Notes: generated by a model from the sequence alone, not told the origin. A stretch of DNA of 49,357 nucleotides from Chloroflexota bacterium (GCA_003169735.1 PNAP01000030.1:1-49357), one strand, 5' to 3'. Numbered from the stretch's first letter, positions 23,848 through 32,341 are shown. A program made the numbers and translations.

Positions 23848-25097
23848 GGCAGTGCCGACACGTCGTGGTAGACACCGAGCAGCGCCTGGGACTGCGTCTC
23901 CCAGTTGAACGCGCCGCTCGCCGCCGCGAGGCCGCGCGCGCGCATCTCGCGTGCGGTCGCCGGGTCGAGCAGGCGCGCCACGCCCGCAGCGATGGATCCG
24001 GGCGACATCGGGTCGCAGACGGTGCCCGCCCCGGTCAGGTCGACGATGCGGCGGAGTTCGGGCAGGTCCGAGGCGAGGATGGGCAGGCCCGCGTTGATCG
24101 CCTCGAACAGCCGATTCGGCGTGGCCAGGAAGTGGTTGAGCCGATCCGGCTCCAGCAGCACGAGGCCGATGTCGGCGTCGGTGAGCCAGGAGCGTAGCTC
24201 GCTCGGCACGATCATCGGGTGCCAGTAGAAGCGGTCGCGGAGGGCCGGTTCGGCGGCTCGCTCGCGGACATGGTCGGCCAGCATGCCCTCGCCGATGACG
24301 ACCATGGCCAGGTCGCGCGGCAGCAGATCCATCGCTCCGAGGAACGCATCGATGCCACGCTGCGGGGAGAGGGCGCCGTGGTACAGCGCGACGGGCCGCT
24401 CGCCAAGCCCGAAATGGCGACGCAGGACGCCCGGCACGCCCGGCACGTCCGACCGCGCCGCGGAACCAGCCACGGCGGCTTCGTCCGGCCGGGGCGGGCA
24501 ATTCATGACCACCGCCGGCGCCACGCCGTAGCGCTGCTCCAACTCACGCGCGACGCCGTCATTGACGGTGATGACGGCCGCTGCGCGACGCGCCAGCCGG
24601 CCCTCATAGGCGCGCAGCGCCCTGGACACCGGCCACGGCAACGAACGCATGGCGCCACTCTCGAGGTACAGCTCGTGGCTGTCGTAGATGACACGCGGCG
24701 GCGGGCGGCCGCCACCCGCGGCCAGCGCGACCAGGCCGGTCAAGTCGTGGACGTGCCAGATGTCGGTCGTTGCGCCGAACTCCCGACGGGCTGCCGCACC
24801 CCATCGGCGCAGCCCGCGCCCGTAATCGATGGCCCATCCGACCGAGGCGCGCGCGCCACCGGCTCGCGGTTTGGCACCGCCGGGCAGCGCGGCCGTTTCG
24901 GTCGGGGCGCGCACGACCACGCGCAGGGAGGCATCGACCTCGGCGAGCGGACGCCGGGGAGCCGACGGGCAGACGATGGTCACGTCGAAGCCCGCATCGG
25001 CCAGGGTGCGTGCCTCGCGCAGCACGCGGTTGTCATAGGTGATGTCGGAGTAGAGGAGCATCGTGACGCGCGCGACAGCACGTCCGGGCGGGGTCAC
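23844..25097 (-). CDS. Glycosyltransferase family 4-like (second)
   Basis: A 417-aa GT-B transferase. LYSDITYDNRVLREARTLA is the typical opening of this clade. The acceptor lobe contains IWHVHDLTGLVALA and VIYDSHELYLESG. The donor lobe contains VALYHGALSPQRGIDAFL, MVVIGEGML, LATPNRLFEAINAGLPILAS and GAGTVCDPMSP. It should add one residue of the repeat unit; the sugar is unknown. The GTG start overlaps the upstream membrane gene's stop and its own stop overlaps the next ATG. Confidence 0.88.
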   Translation of the reverse strand: MTPPGRAVARVTMLLYSDITYDNRVLREARTLADAGFDVTIVCPSAPRRPLAEVDASLRVVVRAPTETAALPGGAKPRAGGARASVGWAIDYGRGLRRWGAAARREFGATTDIWHVHDLTGLVALAAGGGRPPPRVIYDSHELYLESGAMRSLPWPVSRALRAYEGRLARRAAAVITVNDGVARELEQRYGVAPAVVMNCPPRPDEAAVAGSAARSDVPGVPGVLRRHFGLGERPVALYHGALSPQRGIDAFLGAMDLLPRDLAMVVIGEGMLADHVRERAAEPALRDRFYWHPMIVPSELRSWLTDADIGLVLLEPDRLNHFLATPNRLFEAINAGLPILASDLPELRRIVDLTGAGTVCDPMSPGSIAAGVARLLDPATAREMRARGLAAASGAFNWETQSQALLGVYHDVSALP

Positions 25098-26407
25098 GGT
25101 GGAAGCGGCGGCGAACGAACGGGCACCTCGGGCGTGCCCCGACCGACCGCGACAAGCACGACGAGGAGGCCGAGACCGCCCGACAGGATCGCCGTCAGCA
25201 GGGCCGTGTTACAGAGGACGAAACCTGCGATCCCACCGATCCCGAGGAGGACCGCGGTGTCGTGGTGCATCGTGAAGGCGTCCAGAATCCAGAGTACCCC
25301 GCATAGACCGACGGTGAAGTAGATGATCCCGGGCAGGCCGAAGTTCGCGATCCCATCCGCCCATACGCTGGCGTTGGCATAAACGGCGACGCCATACGCG
25401 GGCCCGATGATCGAAGGGGGCGTCGCTTGACCATACGGTGACGGACCAAGGATCCTGAGGATGCTGTCGCGAAGCTCGAAGTACGGATGCCGCAGGAAGT
25501 AGTCGTCGTAGAAGGCCGTGAGCTGCCCGGAGACGATGATCAGGCGGTCGGTGAACAGCGTGGTCAGACCGGGCGATCGGATCGCTGAAAGGAACCCGGT
25601 CACGGCCACGCCGGCTGCGAGGATGACAGTCACGACCCACCCTCGGAGGTCCACCCGCCAGGCTCGCACTATCCTGCCGGCGAAGTGCCCGGCCGCGACG
25701 AGGAGGACGACGAAGACGGCCGACTTGAAGCCGGTGATCGAGTAGATCAGGAACTCCCCGGCCAGCCCGAACGCGATGAGACCGAACCTGCGGTCGCGCA
25801 GCCCAAGGCTGAGCAGCACCGGGAACACGGCATAGCACAGCCACGGCGCGAGGTAACCGAGGAGTGCATGGTCGGCCAGGGCGACCTTGTAGGCTGCCCG
25901 AGTGTCGTAGACCGCGTCGAGCGGCGGTGGGTTCAGATCGAGCCCGAATTGTTGGATGAGCAACAGGCTGCCGATGACGCCGATCGCCAGGATCGCGATG
26001 CCATGTCGTCTCGGTGAGAGGGCGCCGCCGAAGAGCGACCGCCGAGGGATGCGCTGCGCGAGCTCGAGCAGAGCCATCGCGCCCACCAAGGTGATCCCGA
26101 GCGGCAGCAGCCGGTCTTCTCCCGCCAGTCGATCGACCACGATGATCGATGGGACGTACACCAGCAGGTAGAGCGACCAGACGACGGTCTCGGAGGGCAA
26201 GCGGAGCGATCTTGAAAGGCCAAGGGCTGGTGCCCACGCGAGCAGCCCCGTGAGGGCCAGCTCAGTGAGATCAGAGGATCCCGGGAATGCGCCAGCCAGC
26301 GGGCGCTCCTGCTGGAGGAACGTGCTGAAGACCCACCAGAGGATCGCGATGTAGGCAGCAGCGGCCAGCGCCATGGCGATCGATCCCGTGGCCAGACGTC
26401 GGCGCAT
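25094..26407 (-). CDS. Polytopic membrane protein, candidate Wzy-like O-unit polymerase
   Basis: A 437-aa protein with about 11-12 hydrophobic segments and one large loop before the last helices (SIIGPAYGVAVYANASVWADGI). The sequence FGLDLNPPPLDAVYDTRAAY and the late YDDYFLRHPYFELRDSILRILG are reminiscent of oligosaccharide repeat-unit polymerases, which are too variable for a firm call. Position between glycosyltransferases and a nucleotide-sugar dehydrogenase fits Wzy. ATG 26407 lies 13 nt after the upstream stop. A GTG at 26473 would give 22 more residues but overlap the upstream gene by 53 nt. No separate Wzx flippase is seen in the window. Confidence 0.6.
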   Translation of the reverse strand: MRRRLATGSIAMALAAAAYIAILWWVFSTFLQQERPLAGAFPGSSDLTELALTGLLAWAPALGLSRSLRLPSETVVWSLYLLVYVPSIIVVDRLAGEDRLLPLGITLVGAMALLELAQRIPRRSLFGGALSPRRHGIAILAIGVIGSLLLIQQFGLDLNPPPLDAVYDTRAAYKVALADHALLGYLAPWLCYAVFPVLLSLGLRDRRFGLIAFGLAGEFLIYSITGFKSAVFVVLLVAAGHFAGRIVRAWRVDLRGWVVTVILAAGVAVTGFLSAIRSPGLTTLFTDRLIIVSGQLTAFYDDYFLRHPYFELRDSILRILGPSPYGQATPPSIIGPAYGVAVYANASVWADGIANFGLPGIIYFTVGLCGVLWILDAFTMHHDTAVLLGIGGIAGFVLCNTALLTAILSGGLGLLVVLVAVGRGTPEVPVRSPPLPP

Positions 26408-26420
26408 CACGCTGGCTGCT

Positions 26421-27785
26421 TCAGTCTCCGCGATCGGGCGTCTCGCCGTCCGCTCGTCCCCGGAGCCCGACACCGATGTAGGTCAAGTTCGGGGGGATCG
26501 CGAGATCGCGGAGGCTGTTCCGGCCATCGAAGAGCAGCTCGAGCTTCGGGAATCGGCCGAGGTCCATGCCTGACCAGAGCGGGTCGGCGGTCTGGGTGAT
26601 GATGGCGATGGCATCGCTCTGGGCACCCCATCGGTAGGCGCTTGCACCGAGTCGCTTGACCTCCGCGCCCGACAGGAGCGGGTCGTACGCCTGGACCAGC
26701 GCGCCGCGGGTGCGCAGCTCGTGGATGAGCGCGAGCGCCCGAGAGTTGGCGACCTCGCGGACGCCCCAGCGATAGGTGAGGCCAAGAACGAGGACGGGAC
26801 GGTCGGCCAGGTCGCCGACGACCGATTCGATCGATGTGACGGCGCGGCCGACCTGTTCCTCGTTTGCTCGGAGGGCAGCCTCGACCACCTCGAGCCGCTC
26901 GGCGTCGCCCCGGCCATGGATCAGGAAATGCGGATAGACCGGGATGCAGTGGCCGCCCACACCCAGGCCCGGCTGGTGGATGTGCGAGTACGGCTGGCTG
27001 TTGGCAGCCCGGACGACCTCGAGGATGTCGACCCCTGCCTGTTCGGCGACCCGCGCGAATTCGTTGGCCAGGCCGATGTTGACGTTGCGATACGTCGTCT
27101 CGGCGAGCTTCGCGAACTCGGCCGCCTCGGCCGTGCTCAGCGACCACACCTCGGCGTCGAGGACGCTGGTGTAGAAGGCCGTGGCGCGTTCCGTGCTGGC
27201 TCTGTCGACGCCGCCCACGAGCTTCGGGTAGCTGGCCAGATCGCTCAGGACTCGCCCGCTCGAGACACGCTCCGGGCTGTACGCCAGAAGGAAGCCAGAC
27301 TTCGAGTCGCCGACGGCCAGCCCGCTCGCGCGCTCCAGCAGCGGGCCGAAGCGGCGGCGCGTGTCGCCGATAGGTAACGTCGTTTCGTAGATGACGAGCG
27401 TTCCGGGTCGGAGGCCGCGGCCGACTGCCTCGCTGGCTGCGTCGATGGCGCGGTAGTCGGGCCGATCGTCGTCGGTGAGCATCAGCGGGACGATCATGAT
27501 CACGACATCGGAGCGGCTGGCTGCGCTCGTGTGATCCGCCGTGGCATCGAAACGCGCTTCGGCGTGAGCAGCCGCGATGCGTTCTGCGACGCCCGGTTCG
27601 TCATCGAATGGGACGTGCCCCATGGCGAGCGTCTCGACGATGACGGGCGCCACGTCCACTCCGACGACGGTCCAACCCGCATCGGCGTAACGCGCCGCGA
27701 GCGACTGGCCGATCTTGCCCATGCCGATGACGGCCACCGTGCCGGTCGTCTCCGAACGACCGTCCCAGCCCTCGGTGTCCGTCAT
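26421..27785 (-). CDS. UDP-sugar 6-dehydrogenase (WbpA/WecC-like)
   Basis: A 454-aa NAD-dependent dehydrogenase that should oxidise C6 of a UDP-HexNAc to a uronic acid. It has Rossmann VAVIGMGKIGQSLAARY, TLVIYETTLPIG, KSGFLLAYSPERV, the helix TAEAAEFAKLAETTYRNVNI with the catalytic-region Lys, and the nucleophilic Cys in GVGGHCIPVYPHF (about residue 278). The C-terminal domain begins VLVLGLTYRWGVREVANS; the Trp-Gly replaces the usual KpNvxD sequence. With the three neighbours upstream in transcription it forms the UDP-diacetamido-uronate pathway. The start ATG overlaps the previous TGA. Confidence 0.88.
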   Translation of the reverse strand: MTDTEGWDGRSETTGTVAVIGMGKIGQSLAARYADAGWTVVGVDVAPVIVETLAMGHVPFDDEPGVAERIAAAHAEARFDATADHTSAASRSDVVIMIVPLMLTDDDRPDYRAIDAASEAVGRGLRPGTLVIYETTLPIGDTRRRFGPLLERASGLAVGDSKSGFLLAYSPERVSSGRVLSDLASYPKLVGGVDRASTERATAFYTSVLDAEVWSLSTAEAAEFAKLAETTYRNVNIGLANEFARVAEQAGVDILEVVRAANSQPYSHIHQPGLGVGGHCIPVYPHFLIHGRGDAERLEVVEAALRANEEQVGRAVTSIESVVGDLADRPVLVLGLTYRWGVREVANSRALALIHELRTRGALVQAYDPLLSGAEVKRLGASAYRWGAQSDAIAIITQTADPLWSGMDLGRFPKLELLFDGRNSLRDLAIPPNLTYIGVGLRGRADGETPDRGD

Positions 27786-28825
27786 GCGACCTCCGGCGGG
27801 TCGATCGCGACGGCGCGACCACCGGCCGCGGACTCGAGCAGCGCTTCGGCCAGCACGAGCGCCCACAGGCCGTCGAGGGCACTGACCGGCGACGGGTGGC
27901 CCGCGCGCACAGCGCCGAAGAACGCGTCCAACTCGCGGCGCAGGGGCTCGGCCTTCGTCACGGGCAGCGCGACACGGTCACCCTGGAACGTTGGCGCGTA
28001 CCCGCCCACAAAGGAGGGCGACGGTTCGCTCATCCAGCTCGTGAACGTCAGTGACTGGTGCAGGTAGTCGATCTGGAAAAGCCCCTCCGGACCAAGGACC
28101 GCCATTTTCCGCTGCTTCTGCGGCGATAGCCAATCCACATCGACCTGGCCGAGCGCTCCGCCGGGAAACGCGAACAGCCCAAGGAGCAGATCCTCGTGCG
28201 CTGTGTGGACGCTCCGGGTCGCCTCGGCGTAGGCGCGAACCGGCCGCTCGCCGACCATCAGGCACATCAGATCGACATCGTGCGTCGCGAGGTCGATGGC
28301 CACGCCGACATCGCGGATGCGCTCCGGGAGCGGCCCTTCGCGAATGGTCTTGACGCTGTGGATGCGTGTCAGGGCACCATCGCGGAGGCGCGCCGCGAGA
28401 GCCTCCACGGCGGGGTTGAAGCGCTCGATGTGCCCCACCTGGAGGAAGCCTCCGCTCGACGACGCCACGTGAACGAGGTCGCGGCCCTCCGCGACCGTGG
28501 CTGCAAGCGGTTTCTCAAGCAGGACTGCGACGCCGTCCCGCAGGGCCGCCACGGTCAGCTCATGATGAAGCCGTGTTGGTGCGGCGATGATCATCGCGTC
28601 CAACCGCTCGTCGGCGAGGAGCGCCAGCGGATCCTCGAAGGCATGCGCATCCGGCAGGTCCACGAGGGCTGCGGCGCGCGCAGGTAGGCTCGGGTCTGCC
28701 ACGCCGACCACCCGTATGCCGGCCCGGCCGCGCAGGTTTCGGAGGTGATTCCGTCCCATCGTGCCGAGGCCGGCCACGCCGACCCGGATGGGTGCTGCCG
28801 ACGTACGAGCGTGCTCCTGAGCCAC
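27782..28825 (-). CDS. Gfo/Idh/MocA oxidoreductase (WbpB/WlbA-like)
   Basis: A 347-aa NAD(P)-dependent oxidoreductase. The Rossmann motif is VGVAGLGTMGRNHLRNL. The catalytic-lysine motif is VLLEKPLAA (EKP). The active-site region is DVGVAIDLATHDVDLMCL. Homologues in this context (WbpB, WlbA) oxidise C3 of UDP-GlcNAc-uronate, preparing it for the aminotransferase encoded upstream. The GTG start at 28825 has a TACACT box 6 nt before it, giving this and the downstream genes their own leaderless promoter inside the operon. Its stop overlaps the next ATG. Confidence 0.85.
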   Translation of the reverse strand: MAQEHARTSAAPIRVGVAGLGTMGRNHLRNLRGRAGIRVVGVADPSLPARAAALVDLPDAHAFEDPLALLADERLDAMIIAAPTRLHHELTVAALRDGVAVLLEKPLAATVAEGRDLVHVASSSGGFLQVGHIERFNPAVEALAARLRDGALTRIHSVKTIREGPLPERIRDVGVAIDLATHDVDLMCLMVGERPVRAYAEATRSVHTAHEDLLLGLFAFPGGALGQVDVDWLSPQKQRKMAVLGPEGLFQIDYLHQSLTFTSWMSEPSPSFVGGYAPTFQGDRVALPVTKAEPLRRELDAFFGAVRAGHPSPVSALDGLWALVLAEALLESAAGGRAVAIDPPEVA

Positions 28826-28831
28826 GAGCCG

Positions 28832-28837
28832 AGTGTA
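28832..28837 (-). promoter_or_regulatory. Internal -10 box before the Gfo/Idh gene
   Basis: TACACT on the minus strand, 6 nt before GTG 28825, inside the 47-nt gap after the aminotransferase gene. It would allow separate expression of the downstream half of the polysaccharide operon. Confidence 0.5.
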
Positions 28838-28872
28838 CTGGTGGTGAACGCCAGCGCGGCGCTGCGCCAGCC

Positions 28873-29955
28873 TCAGGCGAGGTCCCTCACCGCGGCGATG
28901 ATCTCCTCGAGCTCTGCCTCGGTCAGATCCGGGCGGACGGGCAGGGACAGCACTTCTGCCGCCAAACGATCGGTGACGGGCAGGTCTGGCTGAACGACCG
29001 CAGGCATCGCGACCGCCAGGTACGGCTGGTGATGGATGGGCACGGGGTAGTAGACGCGCGACTCGATGCCGCGTTCCGCCAGGCCCTGCGCCACGCGGTC
29101 ACGCTGACCCTGACCCGGAAACCGCACCGTGTACTGGTGCCAGGCATGCTCGCGGCCGTCAGGGACCCCGGGCGTCAAGAGGCCGCGAAGGCCTTCGGAG
29201 AGCCGGGCGGCGTTCGCTCGCCGCCGAGCTGCGCGCCCATCGAGTGCCGCCAACTGGACCTGCCCGATGGCCGCCGCGATATCGGTCGGCCGGAAGTTCG
29301 TGCCAAGCTCCTCGTGGGTGTATCTGGTCCGCATCCCCTGGTTCCGTTGGACGCGCAGCCGGTCGTCGAGTTCGGCATCATCGGTCGTGACCATCCCACC
29401 CTCGCCGCTGGTCACGTTCTTGGTCGCGTAGAGGCTGAACATCGCCGCCCCATAACTCCCCGCGCGGCGCCCGCGGTAGCTCGCGCCGATCGCCTGCGCT
29501 GCGTCCTCCACGATGCGCAACCCGTGGCGTTGAGCGATGGTCAGCAGCGGATCCATGTCGGCCATGAGCCCATACAGATGCACGGGCAGGACAGCGCGCG
29601 TCCGCGGGGTCACCGCCGCCTCGACCAGGTCGACATCGATGCAGAAGTCGTCGTCGCGGACGTCGACGAAGATCGGCCGAGCACCGACCCGCAGGATCGC
29701 ACTTGCGGTCGCGTTGAAGCTGAAGCTGGCGGTGATGACCTCGTCGCCCGGCCCGATGTCGAGGGCGCGCAGTAATGCCTCCAGCGCGACCGTCCCGTTG
29801 GCCATGAAGACCGCATGGGCAACGCCGCAGTAGTCGGCCCAGGCCGCCTCGAGGTCGAGCGTCCGCGCACCCATCGCGAGCTTGCCCGAGCGCAGCACGT
29901 CAAGGACCGCACGCTCCTCGGCTGTGCCGATCTCAGGCCGCGATAGCCCGATCAC
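28873..29955 (-). CDS. DegT/DnrJ/EryC1 PLP-dependent sugar aminotransferase (WbpE/WlbC-like)
   Basis: A 360-aa PLP enzyme. ANGTVALEALLRALDIGPGDEVI holds the phosphate-binding segment, VEDAAQAIGASYRG the PLP-nitrogen Asp, and SLYATKNVTSGEGGMVTTDD the Schiff-base lysine (about residue 178). GTNFRPTDIAAAIGQVQL is also family-typical. In this cluster it should aminate C3 of the UDP-3-keto-sugar made by the Gfo/Idh protein. The GTG start (VIGLSRPEIG) lies 16 nt after the acetyltransferase stop, with only a weak Shine-Dalgarno. The longer open frame upstream overlaps that gene and is rejected. Confidence 0.9.
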   Translation of the reverse strand: MIGLSRPEIGTAEERAVLDVLRSGKLAMGARTLDLEAAWADYCGVAHAVFMANGTVALEALLRALDIGPGDEVITASFSFNATASAILRVGARPIFVDVRDDDFCIDVDLVEAAVTPRTRAVLPVHLYGLMADMDPLLTIAQRHGLRIVEDAAQAIGASYRGRRAGSYGAAMFSLYATKNVTSGEGGMVTTDDAELDDRLRVQRNQGMRTRYTHEELGTNFRPTDIAAAIGQVQLAALDGRAARRRANAARLSEGLRGLLTPGVPDGREHAWHQYTVRFPGQGQRDRVAQGLAERGIESRVYYPVPIHHQPYLAVAMPAVVQPDLPVTDRLAAEVLSLPVRPDLTEAELEEIIAAVRDLA

Positions 29956-29971
29956 CGGCCGACGTCCGCCA

Positions 29972-30583
29972 CTACGGGATCGACTCCACGACCACCCCGT
30001 CCCTATCGACCGTGTATCGTCGCCCGTCTCGCAGGCAGCGGCCGACCCCCTGGCCGCCCTTGCCCCACGTCGCTTCGTCTCCCGCGAGGCGCTGCCCGCA
30101 TGCGCAGACCCAGCCCATCGGACGCGCCGGATTGCCTGCCACGAGCGCATGAGCGCGCACCGGATGGGTCACCACGGCCCCAGCGCCGACCATAGCGAAA
30201 CGTCCCACATCGCACCCTGCCACGACGATGGCACCAGCGCCGATCGAGCAGCCATGTCCCAGCCGAACCTCGCTGAGCGTCCAATCAGCCGGCCCAGCCG
30301 GTCGCCCGTCACGTCGGATGGCGCGTGGATGGCGATCGTTCGTGAGGATCGCACCCGGACCGATGAAGACGCCAGACTCCACGGTCGCTCCGCGATAGAC
30401 GAGTGCGCCGTTCTGGATCTTCACGCGATCGCCGATGCGAACGCCCGCATCGATGTAGACGTCCTTGCCGATGACGCAGTCGTCGCCGATGACTGCGCCC
30501 TCGCGCACCTGGGCGCCGTTCCAGATCGACGTGCCGTGTCCGATCCGCGCGTCGCTGGCGACGTCGGCGGTGGGGTGGATCAT
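29972..30583 (-). CDS. Left-handed beta-helix N-acetyltransferase (WbpD/WlbB-like) with Cys-containing tail
   Basis: A 203-aa hexapeptide-repeat acetyltransferase. Repeats such as IGHGTSIWNGAQVREGAVIG, GAVIGDDCVIGKDVYID and RLGHGCSIGAGAIVVAG run through residues 10-150, with NDRHPRAIR in the usual active-site region. It should N-acetylate the C3 amino group made by the aminotransferase. After the helix a tail of about 50 residues contains CACGQRL and a later CLRDG, a possible zinc-ribbon remnant that WbpD homologues often carry. The ATG overlaps the upstream stop. Confidence 0.87.
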   Translation of the reverse strand: MIHPTADVASDARIGHGTSIWNGAQVREGAVIGDDCVIGKDVYIDAGVRIGDRVKIQNGALVYRGATVESGVFIGPGAILTNDRHPRAIRRDGRPAGPADWTLSEVRLGHGCSIGAGAIVVAGCDVGRFAMVGAGAVVTHPVRAHALVAGNPARPMGWVCACGQRLAGDEATWGKGGQGVGRCLRDGRRYTVDRDGVVVESIP

Positions 30584-31674
30584 GTGCGCGGAGCTGACGA
30601 TGGAGTGGTCGATGCCACGATGACGGCCGTGGCGTCGAACAGCCGCCGTCGCGCCCTCTCGAGGTCGCCAGACGCGGCCAGCCGCAGCAGTTCGTCGATG
30701 AGCGCCGCAGTCCGTACCGACCGCCCACCTTCGCGGACCGCTCGCAGGATCTTCGCGTGCGCCGTCGTCACGACCGTCTCGGAAGGGTCGCTCAGGCGCT
30801 CAGTGAGGCGTTCACCAGGCCGCAAGCCTGTGACTTCGATGCCGATGGCGCCATCATCGTGACCCATGAGCTGCAGATAGTCGTGCGCCAGATCAAGGAT
30901 GCGGATCGGTTCGCCCATGTCGAAGATCAGCAGATCGCCTGGTTTCGCCATGGCGCCCGCGGTGAGGATGAGGTGGACGGCTTCCGCCACCGTCATGAAG
31001 TACCGCGTCATGTCGGGGTGCGTGACCGTCAGGGGCTGTCCGGCGGCGAGCTGCCTTTCCCAGATCGGCACGACGCTGCCGGACGAGCCGAGGACATTGC
31101 CGAAGCGGACCGAGACCCAGGGCCGTCCGAGGCGTTCGCTCCGTTCGATGACCATCAATTCGGCCAGCCGCTTCGTCGCGCCCATGACGTTCGTCGGCTC
31201 GACCGCCTTGTCCGTGGAGACGAGGACCAGCCGCGGCACGCCCGATTCCTCGGCCGCGTCGAGCACGTTGCGCGTGCCGCCGATGTTGACCTCGATCGCC
31301 GCCAGCGGATGCTCTTCCATCATCGACACGTGCTTGTACGCCGCCGCATGGAAGATGACGCCGGGTCTGGTCGCCCTCACGACGCGCGCCAGCGCATTCC
31401 TGTTGACGATGTCGACCAGTTCGAAGTCGATCGATCCATCGGCCCCAGTGCCGGCCATCTCGTTCTGGAGTTCGAACAGCGGACCCTCGGCCCGGTCAAG
31501 CAGGACCAGCTGACGTGGCTGGAGACGTGCGAGCTGACGGGCCAACTCCGATCCGATCGACCCGGCCGCACCTGTCACCAGGATGGCCTCGCCGGCGAAT
31601 ACGGTCATGAGGTCGACATCCGTCCCCGCGGGCACGAGCGCACGGTGCAGCAGATCTTCCAGTCTTGGTGGCAT
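30580..31674 (-). CDS. Soluble WbpM/CapD-type UDP-GlcNAc dehydratase (polysaccharide biosynthesis protein)
   Basis: A 364-aa short-chain dehydrogenase. NAD motif TGAAGSIGSELARQL, then AAAYKHVSMMEEHP, then LVSTDKAVEPTNVMGATKRL. The catalytic Tyr of the SYK triad is Met here (VMGATK), as reported for WbpM-type enzymes. SVRFGNVLGSSGSVVPIW and MTRYFMT are typical of this family. It lacks the N-terminal membrane half of WbpM, so it is a short, soluble form. It should convert a UDP-HexNAc to the 4-keto-6-deoxy sugar for another residue of the glycan. ATG 31674 (rather than GTG 31680) is supported by TATCAT 7 nt upstream. It is the first gene of the operon. Confidence 0.85.
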   Translation of the reverse strand: MPPRLEDLLHRALVPAGTDVDLMTVFAGEAILVTGAAGSIGSELARQLARLQPRQLVLLDRAEGPLFELQNEMAGTGADGSIDFELVDIVNRNALARVVRATRPGVIFHAAAYKHVSMMEEHPLAAIEVNIGGTRNVLDAAEESGVPRLVLVSTDKAVEPTNVMGATKRLAELMVIERSERLGRPWVSVRFGNVLGSSGSVVPIWERQLAAGQPLTVTHPDMTRYFMTVAEAVHLILTAGAMAKPGDLLIFDMGEPIRILDLAHDYLQLMGHDDGAIGIEVTGLRPGERLTERLSDPSETVVTTAHAKILRAVREGGRSVRTAALIDELLRLAASGDLERARRRLFDATAVIVASTTPSSAPRT

Positions 31675-31681
31675 TGCCACG

Positions 31682-31687
31682 ATGATA
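31682..31687 (-). promoter_or_regulatory. -10 box of the polysaccharide operon
   Basis: TATCAT on the minus strand, 7 nt before ATG 31674. The GTG 6 nt further upstream lies only 1 nt after the hexamer and could not be in a transcript starting here, so this decides the start. Confidence 0.5.
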
Positions 31688-31769
31688 CTGGTCGTCCCTG
31701 CTCAGGTTCGTCGCCGGTCATGGCGCCGGTCATCGCGCCCGTCCCCGCCGACCGACGAGGCGAAGCAAC

Positions 31770-31799
31770 CGATGCCCGGCCCGGGCGGGCAGGGCATCG
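31770..31799 (-). terminator. Hairpin downstream of small Rieske gene
   Basis: CGATGCCC (31770-31777) pairs with GGGCATCG (31792-31799), with inner CCCG/CGGG pairing. It lies about 57 nt past the stop of the minus-strand Rieske gene and upstream of the polysaccharide promoter. A separate palindrome, ATCGCAT-C-ATGCGAT, is at 31803-31817. No T-tract follows. Confidence 0.45.
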
Positions 31800-31855
31800 A
31801 TGATCGCATCATGCGATGGCGGGCCACCAACGGCGTGACCATGCCCATCGGTGAT

Positions 31856-32341
31856 TCACTCCGGTAGCGCGACCTCGATCGTCTCGCCAACGATGCGCAC
31901 CGGGTAGTAGCGGAAGCGCCGCACGCGCGTGAGTGCCCGGGCTCGGGCCTTCTGGTCGGACGGCTCCGGTTTGGGCGGCGAATCGGGTGGCGACCAGGGC
32001 GGGTGGTAGCCGCCGTCGGGGTCGAGGCCGCCGGTGGTCGGGAATCGCACCGTGCCACCGCCGGCCAGGTCGAAGCGGCCGTTGTGGAGCGGGCACTCGA
32101 CCTCGCAGCCGTCCAGCCGGCCGATCGAGAGTGGCGCCGACATGTGCGGGCAGCGGTCGTCGGTGGCCGCGAGGCCAAGTGGCGTGTGGGCGAGCAGGAG
32201 ATCCAGCTCGCCGAAGGTGACGCGCAGCATCGTGCCCGGCGGTAGGTCGGCCAGCGCTGCAACTCGCTGGAACGGCGCGCCGGCCGTGCCAGGGGCGGCG
32301 AGGCCGGCCGGGATGGGCAGGGCGGTCGGTTCGATGGTCAT
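31856..32341 (-). CDS. Small Rieske [2Fe-2S] protein
   Basis: A 161-aa protein whose central domain carries ATDDRCPHMSAPLSIGRLDG and ECPLHNGRFDLAGG, the CxH...CxxH Rieske cluster ligands. LPPGTMLRVTFGELDLLLAHT precedes it, as in stand-alone Rieske ferredoxins of oxygenase systems. An insertion rich in Pro and charged residues (GGYHPPWSPPDSPPKPEP) follows, then a C-terminal strand pair RRFRYYPVRIVGETIEVALP. It could donate electrons to the orphan oxygenase at 20116, but it is not co-located. ATG 32341 is chosen because TAGCAT lies 8 nt upstream; it diverges from the F420-type oxidoreductase. Confidence 0.8.
   Translation of the reverse strand: MTIEPTALPIPAGLAAPGTAGAPFQRVAALADLPPGTMLRVTFGELDLLLAHTPLGLAATDDRCPHMSAPLSIGRLDGCEVECPLHNGRFDLAGGGTVRFPTTGGLDPDGGYHPPWSPPDSPPKPEPSDQKARARALTRVRRFRYYPVRIVGETIEVALPE

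Noticed and set aside
28873-30150. Longer DegT aminotransferase (425 aa)
   Set aside because: The extra residues are read through the acetyltransferase gene and are Arg-rich; homologous sequence begins at VIGLSRPEIG.
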